Shown: piece after piece, positions 6,969-15,381 of the stretch | How positions within the stretch are numbered: position 1 is the stretch's first letter | How the letters are laid out: the number at the start of each line of letters is the position of its first letter | From: Treponema sp. | GTDB taxonomy: Bacteria; Spirochaetota; Spirochaetia; Treponematales; Breznakiellaceae | Direction of reading: 5' to 3' | DNA: 15,586 nucleotides | Assembly (NCBI GenBank): GCA_031263265.1 | Contig: JAISGE010000192.1 | Span: 1 to 15,586 of the forward strand | Notes under the pieces: model-generated | What the model was told of the DNA's origin: nothing | Databases searched by the model: none | The model's input: the letters and a program-made list of their open reading frames with translations, nothing else | Translations under genes and position numbers: made by a program

Positions 6969-9900
6969 AGTATCTCGATATCCGCTGTTCCCTGCTTGAA
7001 CAAAGCGCTCAAACCTCCGGGTCTGCGCTCATCACCCCTGGAGTTCAAGATGGACAAGCAAGAAAAGAATTTCATATTAAACGGGACATGCGGGAGAAAT
7101 ATGGCTTGGATCATACCCTGTTTTCTCTCAGCGGCAATGTGGTACTGGCAGATTTCCGCCAGGTTCGGGAGCTAACCAGGAAACTGAATGCCAAGGTTGA
7201 TGCTACGGTCCATCCTGAAAAGCTCATCAAGGCAGGACAGCTCAATGCTATGGGACTCATCGACGAAATCCTGCATTATGTGGTTGCCCTGTATCGGAAC
7301 CAGGTACAGCCTGATGTGTTTGATACCGCCCAGGTGCGTCTTGCAAGCCGGTTTGGAGCAGAAAAAAACGAACGCCTCTTGCATACCTTTGGGGAGCTTT
7401 TTCCGCCTCAGCAGGTCTATGCAGGAAAAATCACGGTAGCAGACTATCTCCAGGGCTTTGAAGGCAAGGAACGCTGCCGGTCCGTGGCCCTGGAAGAGCT
7501 TTTGCTCCTTGCCCTGGCGAATCTCAACCCGGCCTTCAGACCTTTCCGGTTTCTTTTTGACGAAGCCTCCTTGGTGGAAAAGACGGTGTATACCCAGGCA
7601 GTGGAAGAACTGCGGATGTATCTTGTAGAATTGCCTCCTTTTGGCCCGGAAGGGATGAACCTCTGGGATCTGCTACGTGCTCCTGCTTTGGCAGCTCCTG
7701 ATTCCCTAAGCGGCCAGCTTGAGTACATGCGGACGCGCTGGGGCCTCCTTATCGGGAATTTTATCTCCCGGCTTCTCATGGGACTGGATGTCATTAAAGA
7801 AGAAGAAAAACCCGTGTTCTTTGGCCCAGGCCCCACAAAGGTTTATACCTACGGCAGCCAGGATGCTGAATACGAGCGGTTCAGCCAAGATCAGGACTGG
7901 ATGCCCCGGACCGTGCTTATGGCCAAGAGTACCTTGGTATGGCTCTACCAGCTTTCTCAGAAATACGGTCGGTCGATAACGCGGCTTGACCAGATCCCCG
8001 ATGAGGAATTGGATGAGCTTTCCCGCCGGGGTTTTACCGGGCTATGGCTCATCGGGCTGTGGGAACGGAGCAATGCGTCGAAGACCATCAAACAGTGGAC
8101 CGGCAATCCTGAAGCTGCGGCAAGCGCCTACAGCCTCTACGACTACGCCATTGCCGGATCCTTAGGGGGCTGGGACAGCCTCAGAAACCTCCGGGACCGG
8201 TGTATGCACCGGGGCATCCGGCTTGGTTCGGACATGGTTCCCAATCACACCGGGATAGACAGCCGCTGGATCATAGAACACCCGGATCGCTTCCTCCAAC
8301 TGCCCTATCCTCCTTTTCCGGGTTACCAATACACCTGCGGCAATCTTTCAGGCTGGGATGACGTTACCGTCCAGATCGAAGAACACTATTTTACCCGTAC
8401 CGATGCCGCGGTGGTGTTCAAGCGTATCGACCACCGTTCAGGAGAGGTGCGGTATATCTACCACGGTAATGACGGAACCTCCATGCCTTGGAACGACACC
8501 GCCCAGATAGACTTCCTCAACCCTGAAGCCCGGGAAGCGGTGATTCGTACCATCATTGGGGTCTGCAAGCAGTTTTCGATTGTCCGGTTTGACGCGGCCA
8601 TGACCTTGGCCAAACGGCATATCCAGCGGCTCTGGTACCCTGAACCAGGCCAGGGAGGAGCCATTGCGAGCCGCGCGGAACATGCCCTTTCCGGCGAGGA
8701 GTTTAACCAGCGGATCCCCCATGAGTTTTGGCGGGAAGTGGTGGATCGTTGTGCCGTGGAAGCTCCCAATACCTTGCTTTTGGCCGAAGCCTTCTGGATG
8801 ATGGAGGGTTACTTTGTCCGTACCCTGGGAATGCACCGAGTGTACAACTCGGCCTTTATGAACATGCTCAAAAACGAAGAGAACGCCAAATACCGGACCA
8901 CCATCAAAAATACCCTGGAGTTTGACCCCGAGGTACTCAAACGGTTCGTCAACTTCCTCAACAACCCGGACGAGGAAACCGCGGTGGCCCAGTTCGGCAA
9001 GGGGGATAAGTATTTCGGGATCTGTACTCTCTTGGTTACCATGCCTGGGCTTCCCATGTTCGGCCACGGACAGATCGAGGGCTTTGAAGAGAAGTACGGC
9101 ATGGAATACCAGCGCGCCTACCGGGATGAAAAGCCGGATCCCTCCTGCGTGGATCGGCATGAACGAGAGATCTTCCCGCTTATGAAGCGGCGGCTCCTTT
9201 TTTCCGGGAGCGCGGATTTCTGCTTGTACGACTTTTTTACCCCTGATGGCACGGTAAATGAAAACGTTTTTGCCTATTCCAACCGGGTAGGACAAGACCG
9301 AACCCTGGTGTTTTACAACAATTCCTATGATCAGAGTTCTGGGTGGATCCGACAGGGTGCTGTAGCCATCCCGCAGAAAGATGGAAGCTTCCGGCAAGAC
9401 GATCTGGTCCAGGCTCTGGGCCTGGGTGGGGATGAGCACGCCTTCGTCTTCTTCTTTGAACAGCGTTCCCGTTTATGGTACCTCAGGTCTTTCCGGGAAC
9501 TTACGAACCAGGGCTTTTTTGCGGCCCTCAAGGGCTATGAGGCCCAGGTTTTTTTGGATATCCATGAGTGTGAAGATACCCAAGGCCGTTGGACCAAGCT
9601 CTATGCGGAACTTAAGGGCCAGGGAGTAGAGGATCCCCACGAGGCTTTGCAGGACCTGTTCCTGAAAGAACTCTATGGTTCCTTCATGGACATCTTTACA
9701 CCAGAACTGGTCGCAGGACTTAACCGGGCCTTTACAGAGGGGAAAAAGTCCGAGACCCTGACGGTTTCCATACAAGAGCCGGTCGTAGCCTTTATCCGCA
9801 CCGCCCTCTACTATCGAGACGGCGCAGGAGGCAGCTATGATCCCTTTGTGAGAAAAGCCCTGGTTAAACATCCGGCTCTGGTAGAAGAACCTGAACAGAT

Positions 9901-10582
9901 TGGCGAAGGGTTTGCCGCGTATCTCAACCGCTTGTTCCGGTTTGCCGAGTACGGTACAGAGGTCCCCGGAACTAAGCGCACAACCAAAGCACAGGTACAG
10001 GCATGGGCAGCAGAACTGCTGGTTAAGCCTTTTGTTGGGGTATTTGCCCTAGGGTACGGGGTTTTGACGCTGCTTCCCGCGATCCTTGGCGCTGATGCTT
10101 CTGGTACGGATGCTGTAGCCCTGATACAGCACTGGAACCTGGACCGTAAACTGCAAGAAGCTTGGCGTAAGATGGGGGTTCCTGGTAAAACAGCCTACCG
10201 GCTTGCCGAGCTTGCCAAAGCGCTACTTGCCCGGACCCGGTTGGAAGACCCAGGGGTCTACGGAACTCCTTTTTCACCTAGGGCTTTGATTACGGAAAAC
10301 TACCAGGCAGCAGATTTCAGACAGCTTCTGGGGATAAACCAGTTTGAAGGCATTACCTGGTTCAATAAGGAAGCCTTTGAGGAGACCCTGGATTATACTT
10401 CCCTGCTCCTGGCCTTGGAAAGCGACGCTGCTTTTGAAAGGGTGTCCACAGGGAAACGGGTTGGGGATGCCTCATGGCGCAAACGGCTGCAAGTCCTTGC
10501 CGGTCTTTCCGCCCAATTCCGCAAGGCAGAAGAACGTTCTGGCTATCAGATGGATAGGCTCATCAACGGGCTTCAGGACTGA
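6965..10582 (+). CDS. Very large GH13 alpha-amylase-family glycosidase or transglycosidase (1205 aa)
   Basis: Acts on alpha-glucans; exact reaction unknown. The central TIM barrel (about residues 355-800) carries the GH13 regions: I, SDMVPNHTG (Asp423, Asn427, His428); II, VRFDAAM (Arg541, nucleophile Asp543); III, LLAEAFW (acid/base Glu608); IV, FLNNPDEETA, where Asp669 is kept but the usual preceding His is Pro668. Pro at that place is known in GlgE-type maltosyltransferases (NTPD), and LAEAF is also GlgE-like, so transferase activity is possible. PMFGHGQIEGFEEKYGMEY follows the barrel. The first 350 and last 400 residues are mainly helical and match no domain recognised here. No signal peptide is seen, so it is probably cytoplasmic. 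Its ATG overlaps the malQ stop by four bases, implying coupled synthesis and a shared substrate. Typical amylases have 450-700 residues, so this is an outlier in size. Confidence 0.9.
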   Translation: MKYLDIRCSLLEQSAQTSGSALITPGVQDGQARKEFHIKRDMREKYGLDHTLFSLSGNVVLADFRQVRELTRKLNAKVDATVHPEKLIKAGQLNAMGLIDEILHYVVALYRNQVQPDVFDTAQVRLASRFGAEKNERLLHTFGELFPPQQVYAGKITVADYLQGFEGKERCRSVALEELLLLALANLNPAFRPFRFLFDEASLVEKTVYTQAVEELRMYLVELPPFGPEGMNLWDLLRAPALAAPDSLSGQLEYMRTRWGLLIGNFISRLLMGLDVIKEEEKPVFFGPGPTKVYTYGSQDAEYERFSQDQDWMPRTVLMAKSTLVWLYQLSQKYGRSITRLDQIPDEELDELSRRGFTGLWLIGLWERSNASKTIKQWTGNPEAAASAYSLYDYAIAGSLGGWDSLRNLRDRCMHRGIRLGSDMVPNHTGIDSRWIIEHPDRFLQLPYPPFPGYQYTCGNLSGWDDVTVQIEEHYFTRTDAAVVFKRIDHRSGEVRYIYHGNDGTSMPWNDTAQIDFLNPEAREAVIRTIIGVCKQFSIVRFDAAMTLAKRHIQRLWYPEPGQGGAIASRAEHALSGEEFNQRIPHEFWREVVDRCAVEAPNTLLLAEAFWMMEGYFVRTLGMHRVYNSAFMNMLKNEENAKYRTTIKNTLEFDPEVLKRFVNFLNNPDEETAVAQFGKGDKYFGICTLLVTMPGLPMFGHGQIEGFEEKYGMEYQRAYRDEKPDPSCVDRHEREIFPLMKRRLLFSGSADFCLYDFFTPDGTVNENVFAYSNRVGQDRTLVFYNNSYDQSSGWIRQGAVAIPQKDGSFRQDDLVQALGLGGDEHAFVFFFEQRSRLWYLRSFRELTNQGFFAALKGYEAQVFLDIHECEDTQGRWTKLYAELKGQGVEDPHEALQDLFLKELYGSFMDIFTPELVAGLNRAFTEGKKSETLTVSIQEPVVAFIRTALYYRDGAGGSYDPFVRKALVKHPALVEEPEQIGEGFAAYLNRLFRFAEYGTEVPGTKRTTKAQVQAWAAELLVKPFVGVFALGYGVLTLLPAILGADASGTDAVALIQHWNLDRKLQEAWRKMGVPGKTAYRLAELAKALLARTRLEDPGVYGTPFSPRALITENYQAADFRQLLGINQFEGITWFNKEAFEETLDYTSLLLALESDAAFERVSTGKRVGDASWRKRLQVLAGLSAQFRKAEERSGYQMDRLINGLQD

Positions 10583-10617
10583 GGTATCTCATTAGTACGT
10601 ATTACAGGAGATCATGT

Positions 10618-11769
10618 ATGGATTATGCAATCGCCCTTGTCCCGGGAGATGGAATAGGCCCTGAAGTGCTTGGTCCTGCCACCGAAGTGTTGGATGTGGT
10701 GGGAGACCACTACGGCCATGTGTTTCATTATGTTGAACTTGAAGCTGGTGGTAAGGCCATTGACTCATGCGGGGAGCCGCTACCCCGGGAGACCTTGGAG
10801 GCAGCCAAGCAGTGCGATGCCTTGCTTTTAGGTGCGGTTGGAGGGCCGAAATGGGATACCTTGCCTGGACAGCTTCGGCCTGAGCGGGCACTTTTGGGCC
10901 TGCGTGCAGGGCTCGGGGTATTCGCCAATCTGCGGCCTGCAGCGCTTCTTCCCCAACTCAAGGATGCCTGTCCGCTTAAAGATGAGGTACTGTGCCGGAG
11001 CAATCCCCAGGGAAAGCCTCATTTTGACCTGCTCATCGTCCGAGAACTCACCGGAGGGCTTTACTTTGGCGCGCGGGGACGAGGGAATGAGGGTAAAAGC
11101 GCCTTTGACACGGAAACCTATTCTTGGGAGGAAATTGAACGGGTGCTGAGGATCGGGTACACCGCCGCAAGGCTGAGACGGAAGCGGCTCTGTGTGGTGG
11201 ACAAGGCCAATGTGCTTGAGTCATCCCGGCTTTGGCGGGAGGTTGCTGCTGCGGTCGCCCAAGAGTACCAGGACATTGAAACGAGTTATTTGTACGTAGA
11301 CAACTGCGCTATGCAGCTTATCCGGGCCCCTGGTCAGTTTGACGTGATCGTTACGTCGAATCTGTTTGGGGATATTTTATCTGATGAGGCTTCGGTCCTC
11401 ACCGGTTCCATCGGCATGCTCCCCTCAGCCAGCCTGAGCAGCTTTGTTCCTGGGCACAAAGGCCCCATGGGTATGTATGAACCCATTCACGGTTCTGCAC
11501 CGGACATTGCAGGTCAAGACATAGCCAATCCTTTAGGTACGATCCTTTCTGGGGCGATGTTGCTCCGTTACTCCTTTAACCTCGAAGAAGCCGCCGCCGC
11601 AGTGGAGGCCGCGGTACAGACAGTACTGGATGCGGGCTTGAGAACCAAGGATATCCTCAACCGGAGCGCGGTTTATGGTACGGAAAAAAAAGAAAAAACG
11701 GAAAAATTGGTAGGGACCAAGGCCATGGGAGAAGCGGTATGCAGGGCATTAGCGCAAACCTGGGCTTAG
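10618..11769 (+). CDS. leuB: 3-isopropylmalate dehydrogenase
   Basis: Oxidises and decarboxylates 3-isopropylmalate with NAD+ in leucine synthesis, in the cytoplasm. Family motifs include VPGDGIGPEV at the N-terminus, LLGAVGGPKWD, the catalytic RELTGGLYFG (Tyr149), VDKANVLESSRLWRE (Lys196), the Mg-binding SNLFGDILSDEAS, and EPIHGSAPDIAGQDIANPLG. At 383 residues it is about 20 longer than usual, largely from a lysine-rich stretch near 355-362 encoded by two A-runs. AGGAG (10606-10610) lies 7 nt before the ATG at 10618; a second ATG at 10614 is out of frame. It starts 35 nt after the GH13 gene with no terminator between them, so it is probably co-transcribed with malQ although metabolically unrelated. 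leuA, leuC and leuD are not in the window. Homologous isocitrate or tartrate dehydrogenases are less likely given the LeuB-type motifs. Confidence 0.95.
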   Translation: MDYAIALVPGDGIGPEVLGPATEVLDVVGDHYGHVFHYVELEAGGKAIDSCGEPLPRETLEAAKQCDALLLGAVGGPKWDTLPGQLRPERALLGLRAGLGVFANLRPAALLPQLKDACPLKDEVLCRSNPQGKPHFDLLIVRELTGGLYFGARGRGNEGKSAFDTETYSWEEIERVLRIGYTAARLRRKRLCVVDKANVLESSRLWREVAAAVAQEYQDIETSYLYVDNCAMQLIRAPGQFDVIVTSNLFGDILSDEASVLTGSIGMLPSASLSSFVPGHKGPMGMYEPIHGSAPDIAGQDIANPLGTILSGAMLLRYSFNLEEAAAAVEAAVQTVLDAGLRTKDILNRSAVYGTEKKEKTEKLVGTKAMGEAVCRALAQTWA

Positions 11770-11783
11770 GTTCCTAAAAAGCC

Positions 11784-11816
11784 TGGGGACTTTGAACCAA
11801 AGGTTCAAAGTCCCCA
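11784..11816. terminator. Bidirectional intrinsic terminator between leuB and pckG
   Basis: GGGGACTTTGAACC (11785-11798) and GGTTCAAAGTCCCC (11802-11815) form a perfect 14-bp stem with an AAA loop, extended by a T-A pair to 15 bp. On the minus strand the hairpin is followed by AGGCTTTTT, which suits termination of pckG. On the plus strand, 15 nt after the leuB stop, only a short AT stretch follows. The position between convergent genes supports a shared terminator. Confidence 0.85.
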
Positions 11817-11849
11817 CATCATTAAAAGCCCGGTTTGCGGTCCCTGGTT

Positions 11850-13679
11850 TTAGGCGTTAAGCTGTTTCTCAATGGCGTTCAGTTCTACGTAGAGTTCTTT
11901 GGGCAGTTTATCGCCGAACTTGGGATAGTGGTTCTGCCTGACATCGGCAAGTTCCGCCTTCCAGCCGGGGATATCCACGTTCAGGATTTCCTGCATAGCC
12001 GCTTCGCTTACCCCCTGAGGTGGGGCAATGGCGTCCAAGGTGGGGAGGAAACCGATGGGGGTTTCTACGGCCTTGCCCTTGCCGGAACAACGCTCGAAGA
12101 TCCAGGCCAAGACCCGGGAATTCTCCCCATAGCCCGGCCATATAAACCCACCCTCATCGTTTTTACGGAACCAGTTGACAAAGAATATCTTGGGAAGCTT
12201 ACTTTCATCATGACTCTGTCCCAACGTAATCCAATGCTTGAAGTAGTCCCCCATATGATAACCGCAGAAGGGCAGCATGGCAAAGGGATCCCGCCGTACT
12301 TGGCCGACCTGGTCTGAAATAACCGCAGCAGTAACCTCGGAACCCACAATGGAACCCATGAACACCCCATGGATCCAGCTCTTGGCCTGATTCACCAAGG
12401 GGATGGTCTTGGGACGGCGTCCGCCAAAGAGGAAAGCGCTGATGGGTACCCCTGCAGGATCTTCCCATTCTTTGGCAATACAGGGACATTGTTTCGCAGG
12501 AGCAGTGAACCGGGCGTTCGGGTGGGCGATCTCCTCACCCTTAGGACTTTTGTCGGTCTTGGGCGCAGGCCGCTTGTTTCCCTTCCAGTCAACGATCTCC
12601 TTGCCAGGAGCGCCGTGACCGATGAGTTCCCACCAGACATCCCCATCTTCGGTGAGACCACAGTTGGTGAAGATAGAGTTCTTCTTACAGGATTCCATAG
12701 CATTGCGGTTGGATTCGTTATTGGTTCCCGGAGCAACGCCAAAGAAACCTGCTTCAGGGTTGATGGCGTAGAGCCTGCCGTCCTTACCGAATTTCATCCA
12801 GGCAATGTCATCCCCCACAGTTTCCACCTTCCAGCCTGGAACCGTGGGGATGAGCATGGCGAGGTTGGTTTTACCACAGGCTGAGGGAAAAGCACCGGTA
12901 ATGTACTTCACTACCCCTTCAGGGTTGGTGATCTTGAGGATGAGCATGTGCTCTGCCAACCAGCCTTCATCCCGAGCCAAAACCGTGGCGATCCGCAGGG
13001 CAAGGCACTTTTTCCCCAAGAGGGCATTGCCGCCGTACCCTGAACCGTAAGACCAGATTTCCCGAGTTTCAGGGAAATGAGAAATGTACTTTTTATCCAG
13101 GGGTGCGCAGGGCCATGTCCCATTGTCCTTTTCACCAGGCCCTAAGGGTTTACCTACCGAATGAAAACAGGGTACATAGGCACCTTGAGTTCCAAGTACC
13201 TCAAGCACCTTAGTTCCCACCCGGGTCATGATGTGCATATTCGCCACTACATAGGGAGAATCGGTAATCTGCACCCCGATCTTGGCGATTTCAGAACCCA
13301 CAGGGCCCATGGAAAAGGGGATCACGTACATAGTACGGCCCTTCATACTACCGTGATAGAGTTCGGTCATGGTCTTTTTCAGTTCCGCCGGATCTATCCA
13401 GTTATTGGTTGGGCCTGCATCTTCCTGGTTCTTTGAGGCGATATAGGTACGATTTTCTACCCGTGCCACATCAGAAGGGTCCGAACGAAAAAGCACTGAA
13501 CCAGGCAGTTTTTCGGGATTTAAGGGTGTGGCAAGCCCTGCATCAATGGTGATTTGAATCATCCGGTCGTATTCAGCTTTACTGCCGTCACAGACTTCAA
13601 CTGAATCAGGAGACATGAGGGCAACCGCCTCCTCGACCCATTGTTTTAAACCAGGGTGTTTAAGTTCTTGTACGTTCAT
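11850..13679 (-). CDS. pckG: Phosphoenolpyruvate carboxykinase (GTP)
   Basis: Interconverts oxaloacetate plus GTP with PEP, CO2 and GDP in the cytoplasm. In fermentative anaerobes it may run toward oxaloacetate as well as in gluconeogenesis. At 609 residues it has normal length. Motifs of the GTP class include SVGKPLGPGEKDNGTWPCAP, YGSGYGGNALLGKKCLALR, the P-loop-like FPSACGKTNLAM (Cys268, Lys270, Thr271), the metal-binding VGDDIAWM, FTNCGLTEDGDVWWE, PISAFLFGGRRPKTIPLV, and NWFRKNDEGGFIWPGYGENSRV. The reactive cysteine of the GTP enzymes is kept, and the ATP-type P-loop is absent. AAGGAG lies before the ATG on the minus strand. The gene converges on leuB and diverges from the acyl-CoA-synthetase-like gene. 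Upstream it has an approximately 80-nt leader with repeated AATGAACTTTT units. Confidence is very high. Confidence 0.97.
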   Translation of the reverse strand: MNVQELKHPGLKQWVEEAVALMSPDSVEVCDGSKAEYDRMIQITIDAGLATPLNPEKLPGSVLFRSDPSDVARVENRTYIASKNQEDAGPTNNWIDPAELKKTMTELYHGSMKGRTMYVIPFSMGPVGSEIAKIGVQITDSPYVVANMHIMTRVGTKVLEVLGTQGAYVPCFHSVGKPLGPGEKDNGTWPCAPLDKKYISHFPETREIWSYGSGYGGNALLGKKCLALRIATVLARDEGWLAEHMLILKITNPEGVVKYITGAFPSACGKTNLAMLIPTVPGWKVETVGDDIAWMKFGKDGRLYAINPEAGFFGVAPGTNNESNRNAMESCKKNSIFTNCGLTEDGDVWWELIGHGAPGKEIVDWKGNKRPAPKTDKSPKGEEIAHPNARFTAPAKQCPCIAKEWEDPAGVPISAFLFGGRRPKTIPLVNQAKSWIHGVFMGSIVGSEVTAAVISDQVGQVRRDPFAMLPFCGYHMGDYFKHWITLGQSHDESKLPKIFFVNWFRKNDEGGFIWPGYGENSRVLAWIFERCSGKGKAVETPIGFLPTLDAIAPPQGVSEAAMQEILNVDIPGWKAELADVRQNHYPKFGDKLPKELYVELNAIEKQLNA

Positions 13680-13694
13680 TGGAACTCCTTACTA

Positions 13695-13719
13695 AAAAGT
13701 TCATTGGTAAAAGTTCATT
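13695..13719. repeat. Direct repeat AAAAGTTCATT in the pckG leader
   Basis: AAAAGTTCATT occurs at 13695-13705 and 13709-13719, a 14-bp period, with a degenerate third copy (AAAAGTTACTCAT) near 13729. On the minus strand this reads AATGAACTTTT, and the pckG start itself sits in the same context (CCAATGAACG). The two copies create tiny ATG reading frames upstream of pckG, the distal one encoding MNFYQ then a stop. They might regulate translation or be leftovers of duplication. Confidence 0.45.
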
Positions 13720-13767
13720 AAAGAGGCAAAAAGTTACTCATACCCTTAATGTATTCTTACTACATTT

Positions 13768-13796
13768 ATAGTACTAAAAGGGGGCGGTTCTTGCAA
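13768..13796 (-). promoter_or_regulatory. Candidate sigma-70 promoter of pckG
   Basis: On the minus strand, TTGCAA (13791-13796) is separated by 17 nt from TACTAT (13768-13773). The predicted start is near 13761, giving a leader of roughly 80 nt. The -10 overlaps a perfect 8-bp palindrome TAGTACTA (13769-13776), a plausible operator half. Confidence 0.5.
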
Positions 13797-13819
13797 GCAA
13801 ACCGAACTGATAGTATCAA
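13791..13819 (+). promoter_or_regulatory. Candidate promoter of the acyl-CoA-synthetase-like gene
   Basis: The self-complementary TTGCAA (13791-13796) also serves as a plus-strand -35, followed after 17 nt by TATCAA (13814-13819). The -10 lies on a perfect 5-1-5 dyad TGATAGTATCA (13808-13818), a possible operator. The promoter would share its -35 with that of pckG. The leader to the ATG at 13900 would be about 75 nt. Confidence 0.35.
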
Positions 13820-13899
13820 TTTTTTTCCTCGTGGTTTGGGTAGCGACGCGGTATGCAACCTTAGGGAGGGTTTCCGGTCAAAGCATAGAGGAATGGGTA

Positions 13900-15381
13900 A
13901 TGATTGATTTAGCGTGTTTGACTCTCACAGACTTGAACCAAAAGGCTGCCGCGAAATTCAGGAATAGACTTGCCTTTGCGGTATACCGGGAAGGTCATAC
14001 CTATAACCGGATCACCTATAGGGAATGGGGGATCCGAGCCAGGCAGTTTGGAGGTCTTTTACGAACCCTGGGGCTTCACCCCGGGGATCGGGTGATGATC
14101 CTGGCAGAAAACCGGCCTGAATGGCCGGTTGCGTATTTCGGTGTTGCCCTGGGCGGCTTGGTAAGTGTACCGGTGCTGCCGGATTGTTCCCCTGAACAGA
14201 TTAAGGCCATCGGGGATCATGCAGGCATTGCCGCCCTGTGCATCACTGAAAAGACCTATCCCAAGATCGCCCCTGCAGGGATCGATCCGGCTATACCCCT
14301 TATTTATCTTGATAAGAACACGGAAATCGACCATAAACAGGGCCGTGCTGTAACCGATATCCTGGTTTCCGTTCATTGCCGGAAAAAAACCGTTCCTTTG
14401 TGGCAAGGGGATAGGTTCGGGGAACCTGAAAACTGGTTTCCTGAAATACGGGAAGAGGATCTGGCCTCCATCTGGTATAGCTCAGGAACGACCGGGCATG
14501 GCAAAGGAGTGATGCTCTCACACCGTAATCTGCTTTTCACTGCCCAGGCATCCTGTGCTCTGATGAAGATCTTTCCCCGGGATAGGATCCTTTCGATGAT
14601 TCCCCTGGCCCATACGTACGAATGTATCCTGGGGCTTTTGACCACGGTGTTGAGCGGGGCTTCGGTTACCTATCTTGACAGGCCCCCTACTCAGGCAGTG
14701 CTGCTGTCGGCTATACAGGCCCTGCGGCCAACCATTATGGTAACCCCGCTGTTTTTTATCGAAAATATATACCGTCACCGGATCGCCCCAGCCCTCATGG
14801 CCAATCCCCTCTATACGTTTCCCTTAACCCGTTTCTTGGCCGTTAAGATTGCAGGGCATACGCTCATGGCGGCCTTGGGTTCTTCAATCCGTTTTTTGGG
14901 TATTGGGGGCGCTTCCCTTTCCCCTGAACTTGAAAGGTTTCTGAGGAAGGTCCAATTTCCCTACGCCCCTGGTTATGGCCTTACTGAAACGTCCATTCTC
15001 GTGGCCGGGACCGGGCCGTACCGGTTTCCCTTGGGTTCTGCTGGTAAGCCCATCAAAGGGGTAGAGCTTCGTCTTTGCCCCTTAAGCAGCGAAAAGGTTC
15101 CGGGGACTCCATCAGGGTATACCCAAGGAGAAATCCAGGTACGAGGCCCTAACGTGATGCTGGGGTATTACCGGGATCCAGAAGCTACCAAGGAAGCCTT
15201 TACTCCAGATGCCTGGCTTAAAACCGGGGACGTGGGCTTCCTGGATCAGAAGGGCTATCTCTTTATCCGAGGACGGATCAAAGCCACGATCTTGGGGTCT
15301 TCAGGGGAGCAAGGACTTTTCAGTGCCTCAAACCCGACGGAAGACGTCCTGGTATATCCCGGAGAACAGGTGGGGCATTAA
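13900..15381 (+). CDS. AMP-binding acyl-CoA-synthetase-like protein lacking the C-terminal lobe
   Basis: A member of the adenylate-forming superfamily, closest to long-chain fatty acyl-CoA ligases, which activate a carboxylic acid with ATP. Seen motifs, numbered from the ATG at 13900: SSGTTGHGKGVMLSHRN (Ser194-Lys202), YGLTE (359-363), AGKPIKGVELRL, KTGD (Asp444) and RGRIK (Arg459, Lys461). The protein then stops after only 32 more residues, at residue 493. Full enzymes continue for about 100 residues with the mobile C-terminal lobe and its catalytic lysine (A10), which is absent. The tail after SSGEQ does not look like the family except for a short TEDVL. The start was set at ATG 13900, with AGAGGA 7 nt upstream; a GTP-free alternative is the GTG at 13831, which would add 23 atypical residues. 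It may be a degraded paralogue or a variant that only adenylates or binds acyl groups. Confidence 0.8.
   Translation: MIDLACLTLTDLNQKAAAKFRNRLAFAVYREGHTYNRITYREWGIRARQFGGLLRTLGLHPGDRVMILAENRPEWPVAYFGVALGGLVSVPVLPDCSPEQIKAIGDHAGIAALCITEKTYPKIAPAGIDPAIPLIYLDKNTEIDHKQGRAVTDILVSVHCRKKTVPLWQGDRFGEPENWFPEIREEDLASIWYSSGTTGHGKGVMLSHRNLLFTAQASCALMKIFPRDRILSMIPLAHTYECILGLLTTVLSGASVTYLDRPPTQAVLLSAIQALRPTIMVTPLFFIENIYRHRIAPALMANPLYTFPLTRFLAVKIAGHTLMAALGSSIRFLGIGGASLSPELERFLRKVQFPYAPGYGLTETSILVAGTGPYRFPLGSAGKPIKGVELRLCPLSSEKVPGTPSGYTQGEIQVRGPNVMLGYYRDPEATKEAFTPDAWLKTGDVGFLDQKGYLFIRGRIKATILGSSGEQGLFSASNPTEDVLVYPGEQVGH

Noticed and set aside
8438..9439. 333-codon open frame on the minus strand
   Set aside because: It lies entirely antisense to the GH13 catalytic barrel, whose motifs prove the plus strand. 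The peptide shows no domain and has no ribosome site.
11835..12317. 160-codon plus-strand open frame
   Set aside because: It is antisense to the conserved C-terminal part of pckG and is a product of codon bias.
13831..13899. GTG start for the AMP-binding protein
   Set aside because: The extra 23 residues do not fit the family, and the ATG at 13900 has AGAGGA at good spacing.
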